Below, piece by piece: positions 45,894 to 56,959 of a stretch of DNA of 64,000 nt. How positions within the stretch are numbered: position 1 is the first letter of the stretch; each line of letters begins with the position of its first letter. The stretch is from assembly GCF_002127325.2 (NCBI RefSeq), contig NC_035433.2:79736079-79800078 (forward strand). Reading direction: 5' to 3'. The notes below the pieces were generated by a model. The model worked only from the letters and a program-made list of their open reading frames with translations, ran no database searches and was not told the DNA's origin. Source of the DNA: Helianthus annuus. Taxonomy: Eukaryota > Streptophyta > Magnoliopsida > Asterales > Asteraceae. The position numbers were made by a program, and so were the translations under genes.

Positions 45894-45905
45894 TGGTATC
45901 AGAGC
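45894..45905 (+). other. Primer-binding site of Gypsy1 (tRNA-iMet)
   Basis: TGGTATCAGAGC begins three bases after the LTR end at 45890. The leader to the gag ATG (46196) is about 290 bp and shows no motif array. Confidence 0.94.
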
Positions 45906-46195
45906 CATTGGTTATAGAGAACTTGGTTTTAATATGGGGAAAACGTTTTTATTAAAACCAGACTATAACCAGAACAGTGCTCTCAACGATCCACAACGAC
46001 GCTTCGCTCGACGTGCAAGACTCGACATCCTAGGTAATAAGGTTTATGTTTATTACCTGCATGCTAGAACTATATAGAACTTTGCTCGCATTACGCTAAG
46101 ATACACATGATACTATTACACAAGAATACCTACGTGCTTACACTTTTCTGTCATCGCCCTACTCGCGAACCATTCTCACTTACGCTACGTTTACA

Positions 46196-47873
46196 ATGAA
46201 GATCATGTCTGGACGAATTAACATGACTCAAGCCCAGCAAGAGGCTCTCGTTCAAGCTCAAGTTGCTGCGGCACTTGCAGCTGCTCAAGCAGGTAGTATA
46301 CCCTGCAGTATAGACTCACACTAGGATCCTTAGATCCTGCATTAACTCTTGTATTTAAACTTTGCCCTATTCATACACAATAGGTCAACCTGCGCAGCAA
46401 CCTGTCTGCACTTTCAAGAACTTCATGGACTGTCGTCCAAGCACTTTCAGTGGCACCGAGGGGGCAGTGGGACTCCTCCATTGGTTCGAAAAGCTAGAGT
46501 CAGTGTTTGAAATGTGCGAATGCCCTGAGGCTCGCAGGGTCAAGTACGCCACTGGCACGCTAGAAGGAATAGCACTAACTTGGTGGAACGCCCAAGTTCA
46601 GATCTTAGGGTTGGCAGCTGCTAACGCCACACCCTGGAATGATTTCGAAGAACTTATCAAACGTGAGTACTGCACAAGGGATGATATTCATAAGTTGGAG
46701 AATGAGTTTTATCACTTGAAGATGACGGGGTCAGAGATAGAAGCTTACACGAAACGGTCAAACGAACTGGCCATCTTGTGTCCAACGATGGTGGACCCTC
46801 CAGTGAAGCGCATTGAGTTGTATCTCAAGGGACTCGCGCCAGAGATCCAGAGCCATGTTACATCGGCAAACCTCGACAACATCCAAGACATCCAGCGTCT
46901 TGCTCATCGACTCACAGATCAGGCAGTAGAACAGAACAAGCTGCCCAAACGCGTCAGTGCTACCACTACTGCTGTCACTACTTCTGCTACTCCTGCTACA
47001 CACAGCGACAACAAACAGAAATGGGATGGGGATTCCAGCAAGGGATCAGTTTCTGTTCAGTCCCAAACACAGCAGCGTAGAACCAACGACTACTAGAGTC
47101 CGAATCAGCAATCATCAGGTAGTCAGGGACAGGGTGGATATCGGGGAACTCACCCATGGTGTAGTAGGTGCAACAAACACCACAGTGGAAGATGTCGCAG
47201 GGAACGTTGTCAAAGATGCCTCAAGATGGGCCATGAGGCTAAGGATTGTAGAAGCTCACGGCCAGCTAATCAGAACCAGCAACTTCCACCACTAGCTCCT
47301 CAGAACCCACAGCAGCAGCAGCCACAGCGTGGAAACCGGGGATGTTTCCAGTGTGGGGCTGAAGGTCATTACAAACGCGATTGCCCTCAGTTGAACCAGC
47401 ACCAGAACCGCAACAACAACGACCAGGGCAACGGGCACAACAACGGTGGGAACAACAACAATAATGGCAACGAAGCTAGGGGACGCGCTTTTGTGCTAGG
47501 TCGAGGTGACGCAGTGAACGATCCCAACGAAGTTATGGGTAAGTTTCTCCTCGACAATATTTATGTTACTGTTTTATTTGATTCGGGTGCGGATACAAGT
47601 TATATTTCTGTGAAAGCCAGTAAATTGTTAAAACGTACATCAACACCTCTAAACACCAAACACGTCGTAGAACTAGCTAACGGTAAGAATCTAGAAGCCA
47701 CGCATATAGTCAGGGGTTGTAGTATTGTCTTAGCCGGTCAAACTTTCTCCATCGACCTCATTCCCATAGTCTTGGGAAGCTTCGATATCGTCATTGGGAT
47801 GGATTGGTTATCCCAACATCAGGCAGAGATCTTATGCAGTGAGAAGATTATTCGCATTCCACGCCCTAGTTAG
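46196..47873 (+). pseudogene. Gag and protease of Gypsy1, with a probable intron
   Basis: ATG 46196 opens a frame (MSGRINMTQAQQEALVQAQ...) that meets a stop soon after 46292 unless a 91-bp GT...AG segment (46293-46383) is removed. Splicing joins AAAQAG to QPAQQPVCTFKNF in frame. Capsid follows (FMDCRPSTFSG, GLLHWFEKLESVF, TWWNAQ). After it comes a Cys/His region with knuckles (CFQCGAEGHYKRDC and an upstream CSRCNKHHSGRC cluster), then protease LFDSGADTSYI (about 47576). In-frame stops are TAG 47094-47096 and TAG 47871-47873; both lie in one continuous frame, consistent with CAG-to-TAG changes. Without the intron the start would have to be an internal Met such as 46362. Confidence 0.82.
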
Positions 47874-49390
47874 GAACCTCTCGATGTTCAAGGCGACAAA
47901 AGTGGTGCTGTGGTTGGCATCATCTCTTATTTAAAGGCGCATAAATGTTTACGAAAGGGGCACACTGCCATTATGGCACTCGTTACAGACGCATCAGCAA
48001 AGGAAAAGAAATTGGAGGATATTCCAGTTGTACGTGACTTTCCTCAGTTGTTTCCTGAAGATTTACCTGGTTTACCGCCTCACCGCCAAGTCGAATTTCA
48101 AATCGAGCTCGCTCCAGGAGCAGCACCTATAGCTCGCGCACCATATCGTTTAGCTCCAACCGAATTGGAAGAATTGTCAAAGCAACTACAAGAGCTCTTG
48201 GAAAAGGGCTTCATTCGTCCAAGCTCTTCGCCATGGGGAGCTCCAGTGTTATTCGTGAGAAAGAAAGACGGTACGTTCAGAATGTGCATCGACTACCGTG
48301 AACTGAACAAGGTGACGGTGAAGAACCGTTATCCTCTTCCACGCATAGACGACTTATTCGACCAGTTGCAAGGGTCGTGTTATTACTCCAAGATAGACTT
48401 GAGGTCTGGCTATCATCAGCTGAGAGTCCGGGATGAGGACGTCTCCAAAACCGCTTTCAGAACTCGTTACGGTCACTACGAGTTTCTTGTCATGCCGTTC
48501 GGGTTAACGAACGCACCTGCCGTATTTATGGACCTTATGAACAGGGTGTGCAAACCCTATCTTGACAAGTTCGTCATTGTTTTCATCGACGACATCCTGA
48601 TCTACTCCAAGAGTCAGGAGTAACACGAGCAGCATCTACGCCTTATTCTGGAACTCCTACGGAAGGAACAGCTGTACGCTAAGTTTTCTAAATGCGACTT
48701 CTGGCTTCGTGAAGTCCACTTCTTAGGCCACGTAGTGAACAAGGATGGGATTCATGTCGATCCATCCAAGGTAGACTCGATCAGAAACTGGCCTGCACCA
48801 CGTACGCCAACGGAAATACGCCAATTCTTGGGTTTGGCGGGTTACTACAGACGGTTTATTAAAGACTTTTCAAAGATTGCTCAGCCGCTTACACTACTGA
48901 CACAGAAGGGTGTCACCTACCGTTGGGGCAACACTCGGGAAACTGCTTTTCAGCACCTAAAGGATAGACTTTGCAGTGCACCTATCCTCTCATTGCCAGA
49001 GGGCACGGACGATTTCGTAGTATATTGTGATGCATCCATCCAGGGTCTTGGTTGTGTATTGATGCAGCGGGATAAAGTTATTGCCTACGCTTCTCGTCAA
49101 CTCAAGATTCATGAACGGAACTACACGACGCACGATTTAGAGCTGGGAGCTGTGGTTTTCGCGCTTAAGATATGGCGACACTACCTGTACGGTACCAGGT
49201 GCACGATTTACACCGATCACAGGAGTCTCGAGCATATCCTTAAGAAAAAGGATTTGAACATGCGTCAACGAAGATGGGTTGAACTTCTGAACGATTACGA
49301 ATGCGCCATCAAGTACCATCCATGCAAAGCCAATGTTGTGGCTGACGCCCTCAGTCGGAAAGACACTTTACCTCGGCGCGTGCGAGCGCT
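47874..49390 (+). pseudogene. Reverse transcriptase and RNase H of Gypsy1
   Basis: The same frame as gag-protease continues through the RT ([47 protein letters not shown], active site FIDDILIYS near 48585) and RNase H ([29 protein letters not shown]). One in-frame stop, TAA 48621-48623, falls just after the active site and fits CAA to TAA. At 49390 a CACTA transposon interrupts the frame between RNase H and the integrase domain. The frame continues in phase at 57805 when the transposon and its 3-bp duplication are discounted. Confidence 0.9.
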
Positions 49391-50200
49391 CACTACGTGA
49401 AAAAGGGTCTACGGCCACACTTTTGGCAAAACTGCCCTGCCACACATTTGAAAAAATGTGTGGCTAAAGGTTATTCATAACATTTTAAAACACCTTTAGC
49501 CACACATTTTATTATTAATGTGACCATTTATACCAGTTCATTATCATTAGCCACACTTTTAGAAAAATAATGTGACATTTATTAGCCACAACTCGAAATG
49601 TGTGACCGAATGTTTTCTATAGCCACATATTTTTGTTTCGTGTGACAAAAAATTCATGTATTTGACACCTTTAGCCACACTTTAAGAAAAAAAATGTGAC
49701 ATATATTAGCCATAGTAGCAACGTGTGGCCAAATGTTATCTATGATCACAGTGTTTGTTTTCATGTGACCAATAACATATTTATATAAAACCTTTAGCCA
49801 CACTTTTAAGAAAAACTGTGACATTTATTAGCCACACTAACAAAATGTGGCTAAATGTGATCTACAACCACAATATTTGTTTCATTTGACTAAAAATAGA
49901 TATATTCGAAACCTTTAACCACATGTTAAGTAAAAACAACTACACTAGAAAAGTGTGGCCAAATGCGATCTATGACCACGTTATATGCTTAATAATGTGG
50001 CTGAAATCTGATGCATATGGCCACATATATTATTTTTTGTGACCAAAGTATAGACAATAGCCACACTTAAAATAACAAAATTTCATGTGGTGTTACATAA
50101 ACGTTTGTCACATCATCGTCACTTTTTTATTTTGTGTGACGAAATGTTATAAAATATCATGGAAAAAAATGTGTGACCAAATGTTTAACTCACTACATTT
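49391..50200. repeat. Left terminal and subterminal repeats of the CACTA element
   Basis: Repeated AGCCACACTTT, TGTGACATTTATTAGCCACA and GTGTGGC words, in both orientations, fill this interval at 20-60-bp spacing. Such subterminal motifs are the transposase-binding sites of CACTA elements. Confidence 0.85.
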
Positions 50201-50830
50201 TTAAAAATTTCCCCCAAATATTTCATCTCAAAAATTAATATCTCCCCCCTCCCCCCTCCCAAAAAAAAAAAAAAAAAAAAAAAAAATTCATCTTAAAACT
50301 TCCCCCTAAAAAATTTCATCCAAAAACTTAAACTTCCCTCCAAAATATTACATCCAAAAATCTAAACTTCCCTCCAAAATATTACATCCAAAACTTCCCT
50401 CTCAAATAAAATTCTCATTTAAAAATTATATTATTTAATATTACTAATCAAAAAAATCTTACTACATATTTAAAAATTCAAACTATTATTAAATATTGTA
50501 TATATTAAACCATATTTGTTTTCCTCTAAATAATAACTTAATGTATTTATATTAATTACGTTTATATACATTTTTATTGTATGCATATTAGTACCAGTAT
50601 CGAATTTTCCGTACCGAATTGTTTTTGGTACCCACTTTGTGGCATTTTTGGTACTCGTGGTTTGGTACAATACTCGTATTTTTTCCGAATTTACTTTCAT
50701 ATACCGGTATCGTACCGGTACTGTACAGTACCATACCAAACATTTTCGGCACCGGTACTAGTACCCATATTTGACGATTTTAGGTACTAGTATTTTCGGT
50801 ACCGGTAGCGGCACCGAGCTCGTCCCTAAT
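50201..50830. repeat. Low-complexity DNA: C/A runs, 30-bp repeats and GGTACCGGTA words
   Basis: A C-rich then poly-A stretch (50247-50286) is followed by three copies of about 30 bp containing CTTCCCTCCAAAATATTACATCC (50295-50405). Between 50585 and 50820 the words GGTACC, ACCGGTA and CGGTACCGG recur in both orientations. No gene is seen. Confidence 0.6.
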
Positions 50831-51680
50831 CATATATGTATTAATAGACGACATTGGGCCTTAATGGGTCACAAAAGCCAATAGTGGGCCTTAATGGATC
50901 ACAATCGACAACAGTAGATCAAACATGTCTTAATAAACCATATTGGGTCTTAATGGAACACAATGAACAACGGTAGATCAAACATGTCTTAATAGACCAT
51001 ATAGAGCCTTAATAGATCACAATGGCGAATAGTGTATCAAATATGTGTTGATGTGGGCCTTAATGGATCATAATGGATAATAGTACATCAAACATGTCTT
51101 AATGGACAATCTTGGGCCTTAGGTGATCATAATGGCCCATAATGAATCATACATGTCTTAATAGACTATATTGGGCCTTAATGGAGCAAGATGGACAATA
51201 TTGGATCATATATGTCTTAATGGGCCTTAATAGTAGTAGACCGTGCATCTCTTAATGGATCATATTGGGCCTCAGGTACGATGGACAACAGTAGATCATA
51301 CATGTCTTAATGAACCTTATTGGGCCTCAGGTACGATGGACAATAATAGACAGTACATGTCTTAATGGACAATATTGAGCCAAAATGGATCACAATGGAC
51401 AATAGTAGAGTATACATATCTTAATGGATCATATTGGGCCTTAATATATCACAATGAACCATTTTGGGTCCTAATGGACCACAATACACAATGGTGGATC
51501 ATACATGTATTAATGGACCATATTAGGTTTTCATGGATCATAGTCGACAACGGTAGATAATACATGTTTTAATGGACTATATTGGCCTTAGTGGATCACA
51601 TGGAAAATAGTAAATCGTACATGTTTTAATGGTCGTATTGGGTTTTAATGGATCACAATGGTTAATAGTAGATTATATAT
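50831..51680. repeat. Degenerate tandem repeat, unit about 60 bp
   Basis: Roughly a dozen diverged copies of a unit built from TTGGGCCTTAATGGATCACAATGGACAATAGTAGATCATACATGTCTTAATGGAC. The spacing is irregular and many copies are truncated. Apparent frames merely translate the unit. Confidence 0.75.
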
Positions 51681-52499
51681 ATAACATATAATTTATATAT
51701 TAAATGCATAAAAATATATAATTTCAATTTATTTTTTTATAAATTCATATGTATTAATTTATATAAATATAAATATGTTAGTTTGTGTGAAAAAAAATAG
51801 TTTACTAGCATTAATTTATATGGATTAACTTAAACGTTCCAAAATTTACTTTTTATCAATTATATGTATTAAGTTACTTTTTATAGATTTCAACTTACTT
51901 TAAACCTTTCATTATTATAAATTTCAATTTACTTTAAACCTTTCAAAATTTTTAGATTTTTACCTCTAAAATTTTAGTTTCCCTCTCCATCTCCATTCTA
52001 AACCCTAACTCCCTCCTTCCCCAATTGCAAAACACTCCACCTTCTCAAAATTCTCTACCAGATTTGTTCAAATTTCCGATGATATGCCGGCTTCACAGCG
52101 GCTATTCAAATATAGTCGCACAACTCGAACATGTAAAGCTTCACCAGATCCGTGTATGAGATCAACAAAAAAGACCACTGGAACCCCTTTATTCTTTGAC
52201 CACCGTTATACTACCCCCACCCCCGACTATATACTCCACCACCTCTATACTTAATAACCAAAGAATTCCCTAAAACCTCCATCACCCCTACAAAAACCCT
52301 CACGAGTGCAGGGGAGGTGGTTATTGACGGTGTGTAACAGTTGCGGGAAAGATGGAGGAAGCACCAGAGATTTGAGGAGGCGATTCCGATTCCAGGCGTT
52401 CCTTGTGACCTTTTTCCTACAGCTCGTGTAGCTTATTGCTGTTCATACTAAAGTTAGAATTCCAGCACTGATTTTGCTTGCTGATGATGGTTTTTAGGT
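51681..52499. other. AT-rich DNA and a possible captured 5' region
   Basis: From 51681 to 51960 the sequence is AT-rich with no recognisable feature. From 51960 to 52500 it is more complex, with a CCCTCTCC/CTAAACCCTAACTCC stretch that looks like a plant 5' UTR, but I cannot identify a gene. Confidence 0.35.
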
Positions 52500-53330
52500 A
52501 AAAGAGAAGATTAATTTTACACCTACTACAGATCAGAAAATTCAATATTCTATATACCCTTCACGTCCTTCTTCCGTTCCTCAAGCGTCTCAACGAGGAC
52601 TACATAAAGGAGAAAACAACAGAGTCTGAGATTCAAGGTATTTATTATTCAGTTATCATTAGTACCCAATCTGAGTCATATATCCATGCTTTACGAGTAG
52701 CTTTTGCTAAACTTGTCTATTTGGATAGGATCTACTTTATCTGATGTACAGTTGAAGAAGGCAGCCTGTGGCTTGGACGAGCGCATGTGCTGGTACGCCA
52801 TTTCAATCATTGTATGTACGTTCATCTTGTATTTTGTTTAATTATGATTTTGATTATGTGTGCAGTGACTGCTGTAAAACGTCGATTTTTGACTTGCATA
52901 GAACCTGCCCTGAATGCCATTACGACCTCTGTCTTCAGTATTGCGTGGAATTGCGTGATGGCAACCCGCAGATAAACAAACAAGGGGGTGATTGTATTGT
53001 TCAGAAGAAGAAAGCAGTACCAGAAGAAGTTATAAATCATGATTGGAAGTCTCTAGAAGACGGCAGAATTCCCTGTCCACCAGAAAGTATGGGTGGTTGT
53101 GGGCGTCGAATCTTACGGTTGGTGCATTTAAAGCCACTCAAATGGGTTCCAAATTTGTTGGAGAATACGTTAAAGCTCTTAAAGCATCACAAATTAGAGG
53201 AGGATATGAGAGAGATTCCTGTGGAATGGTGCACTTGTTCAGATTTTATAAATGGGTTCCGTTTATTTTCCAGGAACTCATTATCAAACTCTTCGTTTTG
53301 ATGCAAGTTTATTGGACCAACTGAAGTTCT
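52500..53330 (+). pseudogene. Captured JMJ25/IBM1-like JmjC demethylase fragment
   Basis: Three exons are readable. The first ends at 52637 (LLPFLKRLNEDYIKEKTTE, then SEIQ). The second is 52729-52792 (GSTLSDVQLKKAACGLDERM). The third starts at 52866 (CDCCKTSIFDLHRTCPECHY, then DLCL...), continuing to DGRIPCPPESMGGCG and ending near 53283. The introns have GT...AG ends (52638-52728, 52793-52865) and splicing keeps the frame. This is the Cys-rich zinc-finger region that precedes the JmjC domain in JMJ25-type H3K9 demethylases. The JmjC domain itself is absent. A small indel near 52553 breaks the first exon. This is a captured fragment, not a working gene. Confidence 0.85.
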
Positions 53331-54100
53331 TTTTATTGATGTGACTCAGGTAACATCTGATTTCTAGAAGCGCCTTACTTATAGCATTTGATTTCATTAA
53401 TATCTACTAAAATTAGGAGGTTGACAATGTCGAATGTGGTTTATTGATTATGTAATTCTTGATTGATTAACTATGTTTCAGGGGTTCCGTTTCCAACATC
53501 ATTTCTGTTTGTTTCGCAGCACAAAAGTTTCACTAGATTTATCCGATTCTGTATGACGCAAGCTATAATTTAGGTAAGTGTTTTGAATTTGATGTAGATT
53601 TCAATCAAATGTAGTGACATTTATATAGTTCTTGGGGTGTCATACTATGTCAAATAATAATAATTCTTCTATTTATACTCACAATATCCATAGAGGCCAG
53701 ATTAAAAACTAAAAACTGAACAAATTGGAACAAAAATGAACAAAATTAGTTCCAGTTAGGTTAAAAACCCAGCAGATTCCAACAGATTCTTGATTTTTTG
53801 TAATTTTTTTCCGATATATGACCGAGCTGCTAATATTCTGTTATAAAAGAGTTAATGATATTCTGGTATGTTAAATTTAAAGTACCTTTTAGTTAAGAAA
53901 ACAAATAAATCATGTGGGTCCGAAATCAATAGATTATACAGGTGAATTGTAAGTTGATAACTTTAAATTGTAATATTAGTAAAAAATCTATTACCGGTCT
54001 GATTATGTGAAGGAACGCTTAAGACTTGCAAATCTATTGTTGTTTTGTGGACCAAGGTTTTTATATAGTTCAGAAAAGTTGGTTGATATGCTGGGGGTGC
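53331..54100. other. Unidentified DNA between captured fragments
   Basis: AT-rich sequence with intron-like stretches; a possible splice acceptor TTTCGCAG at 53513-53520. It may be further intron of a captured gene. I recognise no coding segment. Confidence 0.35.
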
Positions 54101-54420
54101 TAAACGGGTCGTGTTAGTGGGTTGGCGGGTTCAACTCAACCCGAACCCGAAAATTTTACACAAACCCGAACCCGACTCGAACCCGAAAATCGTATCATAC
54201 ATAAGAACCCGAACACAACCAAGTAGGGGACTAAATGCGTTAAAAATTGCTAGCCACAGGGACCATCCATGTACTTTTGCAAAAAGCTAGGGACTAAATT
54301 TATTACAAAGGGCAAATAACAGGGATCATCGGTGTACTTTTGGAAGGCTAGGGACCAAATCCAAAATTTTGGTAAACCACAGGGACCATTTGTGGACTTT
54401 ACTCTTAAATTTATTTGATG
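54101..54420. repeat. CCCGAACCCGAA repeats and a tandem AGGGACCAT repeat
   Basis: Near 54130-54190 AACCCGAACCCGAA words recur. At 54250-54400 there are three imperfect copies, about 60 bp each, of a unit with CACAGGGACCATnnnTGTACTTTTG and AGCTAGGGACTAAAT. Neither has coding potential. Confidence 0.6.
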
Positions 54421-54654
54421 CGCCAGCCTATTCTGAGTGCACACAACCTCTTAAACCATTACTTAAGATTTATATTATTCATATAATAATGTTTTTGTAA
54501 TCATAATTAGTACATCACGTGTTTATAATCTTTTTCGTTTTGACATGCACTAGAAAAGACCCGTTTTAATCCGCCATTACCAGAACACAAGTTAGCCATT
54601 TCGGCTATCAGTCTACACTTGATATTGCATCTGTTTACTAACATGGAAGTGCTC

Positions 54655-54770
54655 TACAGGAAGATAGTTTGTGGATAAGAAAGAACATAGCAAAATTTTC
54701 TCAGGCGTGGAACGAATTCATATTTTCAATGCGAATGGAAGATTTGATCAGCGACAGGTTGAAATTGCTT
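54655..54770 (+). pseudogene. Captured callose synthase (glucan synthase-like) fragment
   Basis: The plus strand reads DSLWIRKNIAKFSQAWNEF and on to IFSMRMEDLISDR at about 54663-54759. Plant callose synthases have a FSQFWNEII...REEDLISDREM-type segment here, and the spacing of the matching residues agrees. Splice-like borders (CTCTACAG on the left) suggest a single exon. The match is short, so I call it a likely fragment. Confidence 0.6.
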
Positions 54771-54829
54771 AATATTTTGTTGGTAATAATATCGAACGTA
54801 AACGTCATAACAAGGTATGGTATGAGATG

Positions 54830-55140
54830 AACCCATTTTGACCCGTTTGATACCTAACCCGTTTGAAAAACTGGTTTCAAGCCGACTCGACCCAATGGTT
54901 CGGATACCAATTTATTATCTCGATCTTTGAAACCGGTTAAACACTGGTTCGTTTGTAAAAAAACGGTTTAAACCAAAAAAAATACGTTGTTTTACTGTTT
55001 TTAATCCCAAACTGGCTGTTACCAGTTCAGGTTCACATCTCCTTAAACCAGTTTACAGTCCGAACCGGTTTTTTTGCCCAAAAAAAACAGCTCGGTTAAA
55101 AAACCGGACCGGTTTTCTAAAAAAAGCGATTTGTCCACCC
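54830..55140. repeat. Region rich in ACCGGTTT words
   Basis: AACCGGTTT, ACCCGTTTGA and related words recur in both orientations between 54838 and 55125. No gene is seen. Confidence 0.5.
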
Positions 55141-55690
55141 CTGATTGGGCCGGGATTGGGCAACAGGTGAAAAAACGGGTTCAGGTCAAGACGGGTATTT
55201 TTAGTGTGTGTTGAAATGGACCGATCGGATATGGCAGCTGGAAATACTTTTTCTTTTTTATTTTTGTAAACAATCAGTGTTTTATGAATTTAAAAGCTAG
55301 ATTTTGTATTTGTTGACCACAAATACACTTTGTGCAACTTCGAACGCGTTTATTTTTTTATCTCAAATTCAGCGTTTTTTGTTTCTTCAAAATATTACCA
55401 ATGTACATCCAGTCCTGTCCCCTTTTGGTCAGTTTTTTGTACATCCTAGGCATTAATACATGGGTTTTTTTTTGTCATGTGTGGGTCACTATGTAGATTT
55501 TTGGTTTAATTCGGGTCATTATCAACTGTAAAAAAATTGTTCCGTTTGTAATATCATTAGATACGTGTTTGACCCATTAAAGATCAAACCTAACTCGTAT
55601 TAACCAATTCATAAGTAAAGAGTCGTCATTGTTCTCTACTTTTGCAAGATTATATAGTTCAATTTGATTTATTGATTAATTTATGTTTTG
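55141..55690. other. Unassigned AT-rich DNA
   Basis: I see no gene, repeat or motif that I can name in this stretch. Confidence 0.4.
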
Positions 55691-55692
55691 TA

Positions 55693-56015
55693 GGTACAAC
55701 TTTGATCCGGTGATGAGAAGCCGTCTATGGTGGTATGATATAGTTTTTTGGTTCCTATTAAAAATTTTACAAAACTTCACTGTTACCAATGGGTAACAAT
55801 GATATATTATAGGTACAACTTTGATCCGGTGATGAGAAGCCGTCTTGGTTGGTGCATTGAATGGGTAAAAACAATATACTGTTGCCAGTAGTTTCTTTCA
55901 TTACATGATATGTTATATACTTAAATCCTTCCTATTAATGGATCTTCAATCTTGCAGCTTCAAGCAAACTTTCTTGTGCTTGATGATATCATGAATGAGT
56001 CTCATACACACACAG
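55693..56015 (+). pseudogene. Captured farnesyl diphosphate synthase fragment
   Basis: Two exon-like pieces read GWCIEW (ending at 55863, before GTAAAAAC) and, after CTTGCAG, LQANFLVLDDIMNESHTHTG (55958-56015, then GTATTT). Joined by splicing they match the first Asp-rich region of plant farnesyl diphosphate synthases (GWCIEWLQAYFLVLDDIMD). The last Asp of DDIMD is Asn here. A 43-bp piece with TACAACTTTGATCCGGTGAT occurs twice (55693-55735 and 55812-55854), the second copy fused to the GWCIEW exon; that part does not look like FPPS and may be chimeric. Confidence 0.7.
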
Positions 56016-56950
56016 GTATTTAGTATCACCTACTGAAATTGGTTGTTGACTTCATGATGTCTTTTTAATAATGTAGAATACTTCCCTTTTTATATGTGCA
56101 GAGAACTTCATGACAGGATATCAGTTGGTTTTTTATAGGGAAAATCTTACACTCGGATGCTCACACTCAAGATGTGAGTATATCAACCATTTCTTTTTAC
56201 AGACAGTTAATGTCAATTGTCAACCACCTTTTGTCATATTTATTAGCTTTGGTGGGTATAGCGGTCTATTTCAAACTTTTTTTAAGACCATTATGCACTT
56301 GAGGATATGTACAAATCCCTAATATCGTTAATGTTAATAAGGTTGTAAATAAACCTACTTTTAATGTTTTGATGAAAATTTGTTATGGTTTAATAAATCT
56401 AACTCCTTATATTGAAATTGTAGATTTTCTTTGCATGTTTGTGACCTTATAGGTTCTTCGTCTATTTATTAATGAATGGAATAAAATGTTAGAAACCGGA
56501 ATGGGTTGTGGTTCGTAATAGACGTCATAAATGAATCTGATATCAGTCGGGACACCCGCCGCAACGCGCGGGCATTCCAACTAGTAAGTATATGAAATCT
56601 GATTGTTTTGTGTGTGTGTGTGTGTTTACCGCTTACATTTTCTAATCCTTGATTTAGAGGAAAGACAGAAGATATACACAACAGGAGGAGTGTGTGCAAA
56701 TCAGATGATGAGCCAGGAGTGTCTAGGATTCGAGCTTCAATCGACGAGACACCAGAAGGTCTAGGACTCGTGCTTTCAAGAGCTTTCCGTGACTTTTTTG
56801 TCAAAGTGCTGCTAAGATTGATGCAAGTTTATGTATTTAGTATTCAAATTGGCAACTTATGTATGGATTTTGGTTTACTATTGTTAATATTATTAACTTT
56901 GTTTTTTAGTTTTGTTCATCTTTGTTATTGTTTTAATTCTACGAAAAAAT
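56016..56950. other. Unassigned DNA with a Helitron-like 3' end
   Basis: The sequence ACCCGCCGCAACGCGCGGGC followed by ATTCCAACTAG|T (about 56546-56585) has the GC-rich hairpin, short spacer and CTAG|T ending of a Helitron 3' terminus. I could not find the matching 5' TC end. A (TG)n run lies at 56608-56624. A frame at 56692-56810 with SRIRASIDETPEGLGLVL is not recognised. Confidence 0.4.
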
Positions 56951-56959
56951 TGAAAATAA

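Noticed and set aside
2637..45905. TGGTATCAGAGC sites as possible tRNA genes
   Set aside because: Only the 12-18 bases complementary to the tRNA 3' end are present, each just inside an LTR; no cloverleaf surrounds them.
52768..53301. A 177-codon frame that could be taken for a host zinc-finger gene
   Set aside because: It is part of the JMJ25-like fragment: its start lies across an intron, the gene is incomplete and it sits inside the CACTA element.
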